From G016756615 sp050958605 (GTDB taxonomy: Bacteria; Pseudomonadota; Alphaproteobacteria; Rhizobiales; Rhizobiaceae): DNA of 64,000 nt. The stretch spans positions 682,001-746,000 of the forward strand of contig NZ_JBJHDO010000001.1 of the NCBI RefSeq assembly GCF_050958605.1, written 5' to 3'. The position numbers were made by a program, and so were the translations under genes. Below the pieces are notes generated by a model, which made no database searches, was not told the DNA's origin, and saw only the letters and a list, made by a program, of their open reading frames with translations. Below, piece after piece: positions 25,456 through 34,562 of this stretch. Within the stretch, counting starts at the first letter, position 1. Every line of letters begins with the position of its first letter.

Positions 25456-26916
25456 TCATTCGGCCGCGGTCGCCACCGGCACGAAGTCCGGTGAATCCGT
25501 TGAAGCGTAATTGAACGTGACGTCTTTCCAGGTCTCCAACGCCTGTTTCAGCGGCAGGCAATTCCGGGCCGCGGCGTCGAGGATTTCCGGCCCCTCGCGC
25601 ACATAGTCGCGGCCCTCGTTGCGGGCGAGGATCATGGCTTCCAGCGCGACACGGTTGGCAGTGGCGCCGGCGGCGATGCCCATCGGATGGCCGATCGTGC
25701 CGCCGCCGAACTGCAGCACGACATCCTCGCCGAGCAAATCGAGCAGCTGATGCATCTGACCGGCATGGATTCCGCCCGAAGCAACTGGCATCAGCTTGTT
25801 GAGCGACGCCCAGTCCTGGTCGAAGAATATGCCGTTCTCCAGCCGCATCGGATTGAAATCTTCGCGGCAGACATCGTAGTAGCCCTTGGTGGTGGCCGGA
25901 TCGCCCTCGAGCTTGCCGACCACCGTGCCGGCATGGATGTGATCGACGCCGGCGAGCCGCATCCACTTGGCGATGACCCGGAACGACACGCCGTGGCTCT
26001 TCTGTCGCGTGTAGGTCGAATGCCCGGCGCGGTGGAGATGGAGCACCATGTCGTTCTTGCGCGCCCATTTCGCCATGGACTGGATGGCGGTATAGCCGAT
26101 GACGAGGTCGATCATGACGATGACGGAGCCGAGATCCCGTGCAAACTCGGCGCGTTCGTACATGTCTTCCATCGTCGCCGCCGTCACGTTGAGGTAGGTC
26201 CCCTTGACTTCCCCCGTTTCGGCCTGCGCCTTGTTGACGGCCTCCATGCAATAGAGAAAACGATCGCGCCAATGCATGAAGGGCTGCGAGTTGATGTTCT
26301 CGTCGTCCTTGGTGAAATCAAGTCCGCCCTTTAACGCTTCGTAGACCACGCGACCGTAGTTGCGGCCGGACAGCCCGAGCTTCGGCTTGACCGTGGCGCC
26401 AAGAAGCGGTCGGCCGAACTTGTCGAGCCGTTCGCGTTCGACCACGATCCCGGTTGCCGGCCCCTGGAAGGTCTTCACGTAAGCGACGGGGAAACGCATA
26501 TCCTCGAGCCTCAGCGCCTTCAGGGGCTTGAAGCCGAAGACATTGCCGATGATCGAGGCCGACAGGTTGGCGATGGACCCCGGTTCGAACAGGTCGAGAT
26601 CATAGGCGATATAAGCGAAATACTGACCAGGCGTGTTCGGCACGGGGTCGACCCGATAAGCCTTGGCCCGGTATTTCTCGCAAGCTGTGAGCCGGTCCGT
26701 CCACACCACCGTCCAGGTGGCCGTCGAGGATTCGCCCGCCACGGCCGCCGCCGCCTCGATCGGATCGACGCCCTCCTGCGGCGTGATCCGGAAAAGCGAA
26801 ATGACATCCGTGTCCTTCGGCTCGTAGTCCGGCTCCCAATAGCCCATCTTCTTGTATTCCAGAACGCCCGATCTGTAGCGCGCGGCGCCGGTCACGGTTT
26901 CGGACATGTTGGTCAT
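25456..26916 (-). CDS. cbbL: RuBisCO large subunit (form IC/ID)
   Basis: A 486-residue subunit, the usual length of red-type large subunits. Catalytic loops are intact: the KPKLGLSGRNYGRVVYEALK strand, the carbamylated Lys in GGLDFTKDDEN, HRAGHSTYTRQKSHG and GGIHAGQMHQL. The start MTNMSETV at 26916 follows GGAAAGG-type bases; the longer frame into cbbA is spurious. It fixes CO2 onto ribulose 1,5-bisphosphate. cbbS and cbbX downstream complete the system. Confidence 0.97.
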   Translation of the reverse strand: MTNMSETVTGAARYRSGVLEYKKMGYWEPDYEPKDTDVISLFRITPQEGVDPIEAAAAVAGESSTATWTVVWTDRLTACEKYRAKAYRVDPVPNTPGQYFAYIAYDLDLFEPGSIANLSASIIGNVFGFKPLKALRLEDMRFPVAYVKTFQGPATGIVVERERLDKFGRPLLGATVKPKLGLSGRNYGRVVYEALKGGLDFTKDDENINSQPFMHWRDRFLYCMEAVNKAQAETGEVKGTYLNVTAATMEDMYERAEFARDLGSVIVMIDLVIGYTAIQSMAKWARKNDMVLHLHRAGHSTYTRQKSHGVSFRVIAKWMRLAGVDHIHAGTVVGKLEGDPATTKGYYDVCREDFNPMRLENGIFFDQDWASLNKLMPVASGGIHAGQMHQLLDLLGEDVVLQFGGGTIGHPMGIAAGATANRVALEAMILARNEGRDYVREGPEILDAAARNCLPLKQALETWKDVTFNYASTDSPDFVPVATAAE

Positions 26917-26947
26917 GGCATTGTCCTTTCCCTTGCGAAGCGGCTGT

Positions 26948-28027
26948 TCAGGCAGCCTTCGCGGTTGCTGTTTGCGGGTCGAGGCGGCCGGACGCGTAAC
27001 GTTTCGCCATCTCGTCCATCGGAATGACTTGGATTTTCGAGGCGCGGCCGGCCGCGCCGAAGCGCTCGAAGCGGTCGCGGCAAAGGCTGCGCATGGCATC
27101 CATGGCCGGTTTGAGGAACTTGCGCGGATCGAATTCCGACGGATGCTCCGCCGCGATGCGGCGGAACTGGCCGGCCATCGCCATCCGGCAGTCGGTGTCG
27201 ATATTGACCTTGCGTACGCCGTGACGGATGCCGCGTTCGATTTCCTCGACCGGCACCCCCCAGGTCTGGGGCATCTCGCCGCCATGCCGATTGATCACGT
27301 CCTGGAGCTCCTGGGGCACCGACGAGGAACCATGCATCACGAGATGGGTGTCGGGCAGCTTGCGGTGGATCGCCTCGATGACAGCCATGGCGAGGATGTC
27401 ACCGTCCGGCTTGCGCGTGAATTTGTAAGCGCCATGTGAGGTCCCGCAGGCGATCGCCAGCGCGTCGACCTTGGTGCGGGCGACGAAGTCGACCGCCTGG
27501 TCGGGGTCGGTCAGGAGTTGCTCATGCGACAGGGCGCCTTCGGCGCCGTGACCGTCCTCGGCCTCGCTCTGTCCGGTCTCCAAGGAGCCCAGCACGCCGA
27601 GTTCGCCTTCAACCGAAGCGCCGACCCAATGCGCCATGCGAGCGACGCGCTCGGTGATCGCGACATTGTAGTCGTAGCTCGCCGGCGTCTTCGCATCCGC
27701 CATCAGCGAGCCGTCCATCATCACCGAAGTGAAGCCGTGGCGGATGGCGGTCAGGCAGGTGGCTTCGTCGTTGCCGTGGTCCTGATGCATGCAGATCGGG
27801 ATATCGGGATGGATCTCGACCAGCGCGTCGATTATCCGGGCGAGCATGATATCGTTGGCGTAGGCACGGGCGCCGCGCGACGCCTGGATGATCACCGGCG
27901 CGTCGCAAGCCTTGGCCGCCTCCATGATCGCCAGGCCCTGTTCCATGTTGTTGATGTTGAAGGCCGGCACACCGTAGCCGTGTTCGGCCGCATGATCGAG
28001 AAGCTGTCGAAGGGTGATGCGGGCCAT
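26948..28027 (-). CDS. cbbA: Class II fructose-bisphosphate aldolase
   Basis: A 359-residue zinc-dependent aldolase of the Calvin subtype. Metal and substrate residues lie in CMHQDHGND, GSLETGQSEAEDG, CGTSHGAYKF and MHGSSSVPQE. It makes fructose 1,6-bisphosphate and probably sedoheptulose 1,7-bisphosphate in the cycle. The start MARITL at 28027 matches homologues. Confidence 0.96.
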   Translation of the reverse strand: MARITLRQLLDHAAEHGYGVPAFNINNMEQGLAIMEAAKACDAPVIIQASRGARAYANDIMLARIIDALVEIHPDIPICMHQDHGNDEATCLTAIRHGFTSVMMDGSLMADAKTPASYDYNVAITERVARMAHWVGASVEGELGVLGSLETGQSEAEDGHGAEGALSHEQLLTDPDQAVDFVARTKVDALAIACGTSHGAYKFTRKPDGDILAMAVIEAIHRKLPDTHLVMHGSSSVPQELQDVINRHGGEMPQTWGVPVEEIERGIRHGVRKVNIDTDCRMAMAGQFRRIAAEHPSEFDPRKFLKPAMDAMRSLCRDRFERFGAAGRASKIQVIPMDEMAKRYASGRLDPQTATAKAA

Positions 28028-28037
28028 TTGGTTCTCC

Positions 28038-30047
28038 TTAGGCAACGAGCTTCAGTGCAGCGGCGACGACCGCGTCCGGCGTGATGTTGAAGTGGCGATA
28101 GAGATCCGGGGCAGGGGCGCTGGCGCCGAAGCCGGCCATGCCGACAAAGGCGCCTTTCTCGCCGATCCAGCGATCCCAGCCCAACCGGGCGGCCGCTTCG
28201 ACCGCGACGCGCGGTGCTGACCCCAGCACGGCGCTTTGATGTTCCTGCGTTTGCGCTTCGAACAGTTCCCAGCACGGCATCGACACGACGGCTGCCGCAA
28301 GGCCGTGGTCGCTTGCCAATCTTTCGGCGGCGACGACGGCGATCTCGACTTCGGAGCCGGTGGCGATCAGCGTTACGGCACGCTCCCTTGCCGGCTCGCG
28401 GAGCACGTAGCCGCCTCGTTCCGACCGGTTCTCGCGACTATGCGCCAGCCGCAGCATCGGCAGGTTCTGACGGGAAAGCACGAGCACGCTCGGCCGATCC
28501 TCGGTTTTCAGCGCTAGTTCCCAACACTCGGCCGTCTCGATGATGTCGGCTGGCCTGAACACGTTGAGATTCGGCGTCGCCCTCAGCATCGTCAGATGCT
28601 CGATGGGCTGATGCGTGGGCCCGTCCTCGCCGAGGCCGATGGAATCGTGAGTCATCACATAGATGACTCGCTGCCCCATCAGCGCGGAGAGCCGCATCGC
28701 GCCACGAGCGTAGTCGGCGAAGCAGAGGAATGTACCGCCATAGGGTATGACGCCGCCATGCAGGGCGAGCCCGTTCATCGCCGCCGCCATGCAGTGTTCG
28801 CGGATACCGTAATGCACATAGCGCCCCGCGAAATCACCCGGTGCGATACGCCTCATCTGCCTGGTGATGGTCAGATTCGAATGAGTAAGGTCGGCCGAGC
28901 CGCCGATAGTGAGGTCGGTGGCGGCGTTGATGACTTCCAGAGCGAGCTCCGAAGCCTTCCGCGTGGCGACTTTGGTCGCTTTCTCCACATGATCCCTGCG
29001 AAAAGCTTCGAGCTCCTGGAACAGCGTTTCCGGGAGCTTGCCAGCGATCGCCCGCTCGAAGGAGCCGCGCTGCGGCGAAGCCGCCAAGCGATCCTCCCAT
29101 GCGCGCCGCGCCGCTTCGCCGCGCCGGGCGACGCCGCGCCAGGCCGAAACGATGCCATCCGGAACCTCGAAAGGAGGGTAGGGCCAGCCGATATTCGCAC
29201 GGGTAGCGGCGATTTCAGCTTCGCCCAGCGGCGCGCCATGGGTCTTTTCCGAGCCGCCGAGATTAGGCGCTCCCTTGCCGATGATGGTTCGGCACGCAAT
29301 CAGCGACGGTCGTTCGATACTCCGGGCCACGTCGATGGCGTCGGCGATGGCCTCGACATCGTGCCCATCGACACGCTCGACATGCCAGCCGGCGGCCGCG
29401 AAGCGCGCCGGCTGGTCCATCGACGTGGCGAGGGAGGTCGGCCCGTCGATGGAAATCGAATTATCGTCCCAAAGCACGATCAACCGATCGAGCCGCAGGT
29501 GACCGGCGAGATCGATCGCTTCGTGGCTGAGCCCTTCCTGGAGACAACCGTCCCCGGCGATCACATAGGTGTAGTGGTCGACGAGCTCCGGGCCGAAGCA
29601 TGCCGCCAGCAGACGCTCCGCAAGCGCCATGCCGACTGCTGTGGCTATGCCTTGTCCAAGGGGGCCGGTTGTCGTCTCGATGCCGGCTGCGTGCCCGTAT
29701 TCGGGATGACCGGCCGTCCTGCTTCCGAGTTGGCGGAAGCGCTGCAACTCTTCCATCGGCATGTCCGCATAGCCGATGAGATGGTGGAGCGCATATTGCA
29801 GCATCGAGCCATGGCCGGCGGAGAGCACGAAACGGTCGCGGTCGGGCCAGCCCGGCCGGCTCGGGTCGAGCTTGATGAAACGATTGAAGAGGACTGTCGC
29901 CACATCCGCCATGCCCATCGGCATGCCGGGATGGCCGGAATTCGCTTTCTGGACGCCGTCCATGGCCAAGGCGCGGATGGCATTCGCCATCTCGCGTTCC
30001 TCGTCGATGTCGGAAGCGGCTTCGATGGCGAGGGCTATGTCGTTCAT
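28038..30047 (-). CDS. cbbT: Transketolase
   Basis: A 669-residue thiamine-diphosphate enzyme. The N-terminal domain has the NSGHPGMPMGMAD segment and the ThDP motif GDGCLQEGLSHEAIDLAGH. The central domain has the GIREHCMAAAMNG strand, and YVMTHDSIGLGEDGPTHQP is the transketolase signature. It is encoded between cbbP and cbbA with spacings near ten bases, and it regenerates pentose phosphates in the Calvin cycle. Confidence 0.96.
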   Translation of the reverse strand: MNDIALAIEAASDIDEEREMANAIRALAMDGVQKANSGHPGMPMGMADVATVLFNRFIKLDPSRPGWPDRDRFVLSAGHGSMLQYALHHLIGYADMPMEELQRFRQLGSRTAGHPEYGHAAGIETTTGPLGQGIATAVGMALAERLLAACFGPELVDHYTYVIAGDGCLQEGLSHEAIDLAGHLRLDRLIVLWDDNSISIDGPTSLATSMDQPARFAAAGWHVERVDGHDVEAIADAIDVARSIERPSLIACRTIIGKGAPNLGGSEKTHGAPLGEAEIAATRANIGWPYPPFEVPDGIVSAWRGVARRGEAARRAWEDRLAASPQRGSFERAIAGKLPETLFQELEAFRRDHVEKATKVATRKASELALEVINAATDLTIGGSADLTHSNLTITRQMRRIAPGDFAGRYVHYGIREHCMAAAMNGLALHGGVIPYGGTFLCFADYARGAMRLSALMGQRVIYVMTHDSIGLGEDGPTHQPIEHLTMLRATPNLNVFRPADIIETAECWELALKTEDRPSVLVLSRQNLPMLRLAHSRENRSERGGYVLREPARERAVTLIATGSEVEIAVVAAERLASDHGLAAAVVSMPCWELFEAQTQEHQSAVLGSAPRVAVEAAARLGWDRWIGEKGAFVGMAGFGASAPAPDLYRHFNITPDAVVAAALKLVA

Positions 30048-30056
30048 ATCGTGCTC

Positions 30057-30929
30057 CTATGAAACGCGGCGCTTGCGTTCGATGAGCTGCAGGATCAGCG
30101 GCGTGAGGATGAGTTGCATGGCAAGGTCGAGCTTGTTGCCCGGAACCACGATCGAATTCGCTCGCGACATGAAGGAATCGTGGATCATCGACAGCAGGTA
30201 CGGGAAGTCGATGCCGCGCGGGTTGGCGAAGCGGATCACCAGCATCGACTCGTCCGGAGTGGGGATCCAGCGGGCGATGAACGGGTTCGACGTGTCGACG
30301 ATCGGCACGCGCTGGAAGTTGATGTTGGTCAGCGAGAATTGCGGCACGATATAGCGCACGTAGTCCGGCATCCGGCGCAGGATGACGTCGACCACCGCCT
30401 CGGTCGAGTAACCACGCGTGGCGCGGTCGCGATGGATCTTCTGGATCCATTCGAGATTGATAACCGGCACCACGCCTATCTTCAGGTCCGCATGACGGGC
30501 AAGATCGACGCTCTCCGTCACGGCGCAGCCATGGAGCCCCTCGTAGAAAAGCAGGTCGCTCGGCGGGAATTCGCGCCAGTCGGTGAAGGTGCCCGGTGGC
30601 GTGCCGTAGAATTTCGCCTCGTTCTCGTCGTGGACGTAGGTGCGGGTCTTGCCGGTGCCCCTGCGGCCATATTCGTCGAAGACCGATTCCAGGATGGGAA
30701 GTTCGTTCGCTTCAGCGTTGAAATGGGTGAAGTTCGGATTGCCTTTGCTTTCTTCGTCGGCAACCTTTCGCTTCATCGCATCGCGGTCGTAGCGATGAAA
30801 GGCGTCGCCTTCGATGAAGGCGGCCTCGATCTTCTCGCGACGGAAGATCTGCTCGAAGATCTGCTTCACCGAGGTCGTGCCCGCTCCCGAGGAGCCGGTG
30901 ATCGAGATGATGGGGTGTCTGGCGGACAT
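30057..30929 (-). CDS. cbbP: Phosphoribulokinase
   Basis: A 290-residue proteobacterial (class I) phosphoribulokinase, which makes ribulose 1,5-bisphosphate. The P-loop is GSSGAGTTS near residue 12. Substrate residues lie in EGDAFHRYDRDAMK and FYEGLHG. The start MSARHPI at 30929 gives the usual family length; a longer frame overlaps cbbF. Confidence 0.96.
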   Translation of the reverse strand: MSARHPIISITGSSGAGTTSVKQIFEQIFRREKIEAAFIEGDAFHRYDRDAMKRKVADEESKGNPNFTHFNAEANELPILESVFDEYGRRGTGKTRTYVHDENEAKFYGTPPGTFTDWREFPPSDLLFYEGLHGCAVTESVDLARHADLKIGVVPVINLEWIQKIHRDRATRGYSTEAVVDVILRRMPDYVRYIVPQFSLTNINFQRVPIVDTSNPFIARWIPTPDESMLVIRFANPRGIDFPYLLSMIHDSFMSRANSIVVPGNKLDLAMQLILTPLILQLIERKRRVS

Positions 30930-30946
30930 AGCTCGATCACTCCCCG

Positions 30947-31990
30947 TCAGGCGCGGAACAAGCCACGATTGCCGAACAGCGGCGCGCGCTCGCCGATGCT
31001 GCTGGGCGCCAGGTGGTACCGGGCGATGCGCTGGACCTCCCGGGCAGAGCCGAACACGACGGGCACACGCTGGTGCAGGCTCTCCGGCTCGATGTCGAGG
31101 ATGCGGTTTACGGTGTCGGTCGCGGCTCCCGCTGCCTGCTCCACCAGAAAGGCGATTGGATTCGCTTCGTAAACGAGACGCAGTCGTCCGCGGTGATAGC
31201 CCTTGCGCTGGTCGCCCGGATACAGAAACACGCCGCCACGGATGAGGATGCGATAGCAATCAGCCGCGAGAGAAGCGATCCAGCGCATGTTGAAGTCCTT
31301 TTCGCGCGGGCCCTCGCCACCTTTCAGGCAGTCGTCGACATAAAGCCGGACGGCCTCGTCCCAGTGGCGGTAGTTGGCGGCGTTGATGGCGAATTCCTGG
31401 GTTCGCAGCGGAATGCTGCGGCTTTCATAAGCCTGCACGAAGGTGCCGAGCCGGGACGAAAGAACGAAGATATGCGTGCCGCTTCCGAGGGAGAGCACCA
31501 GCGCCAACTGCGGCCCGTAGATGAAGAAGCCGGCTCCGAGCTGTCTCGCTCCCGGCTGCAGAAAAGGGGCGGCCGGGCCTCCGCCCGGCACGCCAGTCGC
31601 TGGGAGAATAGAGAAGATCGTTCCGAGGGAGACGTTCGTTTCGATGTTCGAGGAACCGTCGAGCGGATCTATGGCGACGGCGAGCGGCGCTTCCGTATCG
31701 ATCAGAACGGGCTGATCGAGCTCTTCCGAAGCATAAAGCGCGACAGGCGCATGCCGCATCGCATCCAGAAATATGTCGTCGGCGAAGACATCGAGATCCT
31801 TCTGGATGTCGCCTGCGGAATTCGTCCCGCGCGTTCCGGCGAAGGCAGCACCGAGAGCGCCCTGATTGACGGCATGGCGGACCTTGATAGCGGCCTCGGT
31901 CAGGCGGCGGACCACCGTTGCCGCTGCGGAGCGCAGCGTGTCGCCGCCAGCATAGGAATTCAGGAATGCATCAAGCGTCGCAGCAGTCAT
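30947..31990 (-). CDS. cbbF: Class I fructose-1,6-bisphosphatase
   Basis: A 347-residue phosphatase. Metal-binding loops are YASEELD and AIDPLDGSSNIETNVSLGT. It is the first gene of the cbbFPTALSXE operon, transcribed away from cbbR. GGGAGG eight bases before the ATG at 31990 decides the start. It supplies fructose 6-phosphate and, in many proteobacteria, also acts on sedoheptulose bisphosphate. Confidence 0.96.
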   Translation of the reverse strand: MTAATLDAFLNSYAGGDTLRSAAATVVRRLTEAAIKVRHAVNQGALGAAFAGTRGTNSAGDIQKDLDVFADDIFLDAMRHAPVALYASEELDQPVLIDTEAPLAVAIDPLDGSSNIETNVSLGTIFSILPATGVPGGGPAAPFLQPGARQLGAGFFIYGPQLALVLSLGSGTHIFVLSSRLGTFVQAYESRSIPLRTQEFAINAANYRHWDEAVRLYVDDCLKGGEGPREKDFNMRWIASLAADCYRILIRGGVFLYPGDQRKGYHRGRLRLVYEANPIAFLVEQAAGAATDTVNRILDIEPESLHQRVPVVFGSAREVQRIARYHLAPSSIGERAPLFGNRGLFRA

Positions 31991-32051
31991 CAGGGCCTCC
32001 CGAACTGGCTCCTTCCGAACCAGTGGCGACATCTGAAGCACGCTCTACGAG

Positions 32052-32074
32052 TAAGTAAATTTGAATAACTTTAC
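32052..32074. promoter_or_regulatory. Probable CbbR operator between cbbF and cbbR
   Basis: Two overlapping TNA-N7-TNA half-sites, the CbbR core pattern, are present: TAA at 32052 with TGA at 32062, and TAA at 32056 with TAA at 32066. The same bases form a GTAAA-N10-TTTAC dyad (32055-32074). The position 32-54 bases before the cbbR start and about 60-85 bases before cbbF fits an autoregulatory LysR-type site for the divergent pair. Confidence 0.65.
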
Positions 32075-32105
32075 GACGCCACTAAAAATCGTTTAGCATT
32101 GCCGT

Positions 32106-33050
32106 ATGAACAATCTCACGCTCCGGCAGTTCCGAGCAATTCAGGCGATCGTCCGGCACGGCAAGATCGTCAATGCCGCCAAGACGTTACACCTGACGGC
32201 GCCAGCTGTGACGATCCAGCTTCGCCAAGTCGAAGAGGAGCTTGGATTGACGCTGTTCGACCGCACGCCGGACGGCATGCGTCCGAGCGCCGCAGGCCTC
32301 GCTGTGGTCGATGCCGCCCAGGCGATCGAGGAACGTCTGCGGCTGCTGCAGGACGAGATCGACGCGATCAAGGGCGTTCGCGCGGGCAGCCTGAAGCTCG
32401 GCGTCGTCTCGACGGCCAAATATTTCGCGCCGAGCCTGATGGCGAGTTTCATGAAGGAACATCCGGATATCGACATGCGGCTCGTCGTCGGCAACCGGGC
32501 GGAGACGATCGCCAGTTTGCGGAGCCATGACGTCGACATTGCCCTTATGGGCCGACCGCCAAAAGACATCCCGGTTCGCGCGATGGCCTTCGGCGACCAT
32601 CCGCTGGTGATCGTGGCGCCGCCGGATCATTCCTTGGCCGGCGTCCGCGACATTTCGAAAGAGCGGATCGCGCAGGAGAACTTCCTGATCCGAGAGCCGG
32701 GTTCCGGCACGCGCATCTCGTTGGAGATCTTCCTCGGCGAGATCCCCGGACGGCTCGACGATCTCGGCACCGAGATGGGATCCAACGAGACGATCAAACA
32801 GGCGGTCATGGCCGGGTTGGGCATCGGATTTATCTCCGCCCACACGATCGCGTCCGAGGTGGAAGCTGGCCGTCTGGTCATCCTGGACGTTGTCGGGATG
32901 CCGATCCGTCGTCAATGGTTCGCCGTGATGCGGACCGATCGAACGATCTCGCCGGCCATGGCCACGTTCCACGAGTTCCTGATGCGCAAGGGCGCCATAC
33001 ACCTGCCGCTATTCGGCAAGCTGTATCCCGACCCGCGGGCCACGGCCTAA
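32106..33050 (+). CDS. cbbR: LysR-type regulator CbbR
   Basis: A 314-residue regulator with an N-terminal winged helix (LTLRQFRAIQAIVRHGKIVN, helix-turn-helix to residue 60) and a periplasmic-binding-like effector domain. Divergent position next to cbbF and similarity to CbbR proteins (SGTRISLEIFL, FISAHTIASEVEAGRL) support its role as the cbb operon activator. It converges on the exported-protein gene downstream with one base between stops. Confidence 0.93.
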   Translation: MNNLTLRQFRAIQAIVRHGKIVNAAKTLHLTAPAVTIQLRQVEEELGLTLFDRTPDGMRPSAAGLAVVDAAQAIEERLRLLQDEIDAIKGVRAGSLKLGVVSTAKYFAPSLMASFMKEHPDIDMRLVVGNRAETIASLRSHDVDIALMGRPPKDIPVRAMAFGDHPLVIVAPPDHSLAGVRDISKERIAQENFLIREPGSGTRISLEIFLGEIPGRLDDLGTEMGSNETIKQAVMAGLGIGFISAHTIASEVEAGRLVILDVVGMPIRRQWFAVMRTDRTISPAMATFHEFLMRKGAIHLPLFGKLYPDPRATA

Positions 33051-33051
33051 C

Positions 33052-33687
33052 TCACTTTCCCGCCATAACCTCCCCCACGGTCTTTGCGAGGGCGTAGAGG
33101 CGCTGCTCGATCAGGGTGGGCACCTCGCAGACATAGGTGAGGGACTGCACGCGCTCCTCGAAAATACGCGTTTCCCAGGTCAGCCTGTCGGTCTGCGCCG
33201 CGATTTGATTGGGGTCAGCATCCGGCTTGTTGCGCAAGGCATCGACCTCCGACGCTTCCTTGCGCAGGCGTGCAGCCAACTCGACCTGCTTTCGCGCGTA
33301 GCGGGCTATACCGGAAATGACCTGGGAACGTTCGGCGTTCATATGGTCGAACAGGCCTTGAACGAGCTTCGCGAGTTGCGGCTTGAGCTGCTCGGTGGGC
33401 AGACCGTCGGCGAAGTCGCGGATCTCCTGCTGGGCCTCCTCGATCGGCACGCGCCGCGCGGCCACTTCGCTGACCAGCTCGGCCACATCCTTGTCCCCTG
33501 CCCATTCCCGGGCTTCTGGTGGAAGTTCGGGTCCGTTCCAGATCTGGCCGAGCGACAGCTCGGGGACCTTCCTCTGGATGCACGGCCAATCCGGATCCTG
33601 GTTCGCCGCTCCGGTCGACGCGCCGGCGGTCGCAAGCAGCGTCGCGGCGATCGTCAAATTGCGGAGGGCGCTCCCGCGAATCGTCAT
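33052..33687 (-). CDS. Exported coiled-coil protein of the lut cluster
   Basis: A 211-residue protein with a signal peptide ending near TGAANQ. The mature part is largely helical, and two Cys remain (DWPCIQRK and TYVCEVP), one near each end, which could form a disulfide. It sits last in the lanthanide-transport cluster, where lutG is an exported protein of unknown function in Methylobacterium. I infer that it corresponds to lutG by position. Its ATG overlaps the stop of the membrane-protein gene, and GGAGG precedes it. Confidence 0.75.
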   Translation of the reverse strand: MTIRGSALRNLTIAATLLATAGASTGAANQDPDWPCIQRKVPELSLGQIWNGPELPPEAREWAGDKDVAELVSEVAARRVPIEEAQQEIRDFADGLPTEQLKPQLAKLVQGLFDHMNAERSQVISGIARYARKQVELAARLRKEASEVDALRNKPDADPNQIAAQTDRLTWETRIFEERVQSLTYVCEVPTLIEQRLYALAKTVGEVMAGK

Positions 33688-34562
33688 CCGTTTCCTCCCA
33701 TGTCTTGTTTACGCACCATCAGTCCGCGAGCCGGATCGTAGGCGATGATCGCGCCGGCCAGGAAGAGCGCGGTAAAGCCGGCCACGACGGCCAGCGAGAC
33801 CCAGTCGGTCTGACCATAAAAGGCGAAGCGGATGAGTTCGACCACGTAGGTGAAGGGGTTGGCCAGGCAGATCTTGTAGAGCAGCGGACTTGCTTCCTGA
33901 ATGCGCCAGAGCGGATAGAGGGCCGGTGACGCGAAATACATCGGGAAGATCACGAAGTTCATGACGCCCGCGAAATTCTCGAGCTGCTTGATCCAGGAGG
34001 ACAGGAAAAGGCCTAGAGCGCCCAGCATCAGCCCTGCCAGGAAAAGCGCCGGCAGCACCGTGAGGTAGCCGATCGGCGGCGCCTTGACGCCCCAGAACCA
34101 GGCGACTGCCAGGAAGACATAGACCTGCGCGATCGAGACGGCGACCCCGGCGAGCAGTTTAGAGACGAGCAGGAACCAGCGCGGGAAGGGACTGACGAGC
34201 AGGGTGCGCATGTTACCCATCTCGCGGTCGTAGACCATCGATAGCGACGATTGCATGCCGCTGAAGAGCAGGATCATGCCGCAGAGGCCTGGCGTGATGT
34301 AGACCTCGTAGAGCACATAAGTCTTGTAGGGTGGGATAATGGAGACGCCGAGAACCTGGCGAAAGCCGGCGGCGAAGATGAAGAGCCAGAGCAGGGGCCT
34401 GACCAGTGACGAGACGAAACGTTCGCGCTGGTTGAGGAAGCGCAGGCCCTCACGGATGAGAATGCCCTTCAGGCAGACCAGATAGTCGCGAATACCGAAG
34501 GGCGGCGCGGGGAGCGCCAGTGCCCCGGCCTTCGCGGCTTCCTCGCGCTTCGGCCCGTTCAC
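33684..34562 (-). CDS. lutF: ABC-2 type membrane protein of the lut cluster (LutF-like)
   Basis: A 292-residue ABC-2 permease with about six membrane segments, of the group tied to PQQ-dependent alcohol dehydrogenase systems. The start is a GTG at 34562 that overlaps the ATPase stop (GTGA); no ATG is suitably placed. With LutE it forms a transporter needed for lanthanide use in Methylobacterium, where the lut genes were defined. The cargo, free lanthanide or a complex, is not decided by sequence. Confidence 0.85.
   Translation of the reverse strand: MNGPKREEAAKAGALALPAPPFGIRDYLVCLKGILIREGLRFLNQRERFVSSLVRPLLWLFIFAAGFRQVLGVSIIPPYKTYVLYEVYITPGLCGMILLFSGMQSSLSMVYDREMGNMRTLLVSPFPRWFLLVSKLLAGVAVSIAQVYVFLAVAWFWGVKAPPIGYLTVLPALFLAGLMLGALGLFLSSWIKQLENFAGVMNFVIFPMYFASPALYPLWRIQEASPLLYKICLANPFTYVVELIRFAFYGQTDWVSLAVVAGFTALFLAGAIIAYDPARGLMVRKQDMGGNG

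Noticed and set aside
28596..30062. A 488-codon plus-strand open frame opposite cbbT
   Set aside because: It mirrors the codon pattern of transketolase on the other strand and has no recognisable domain.
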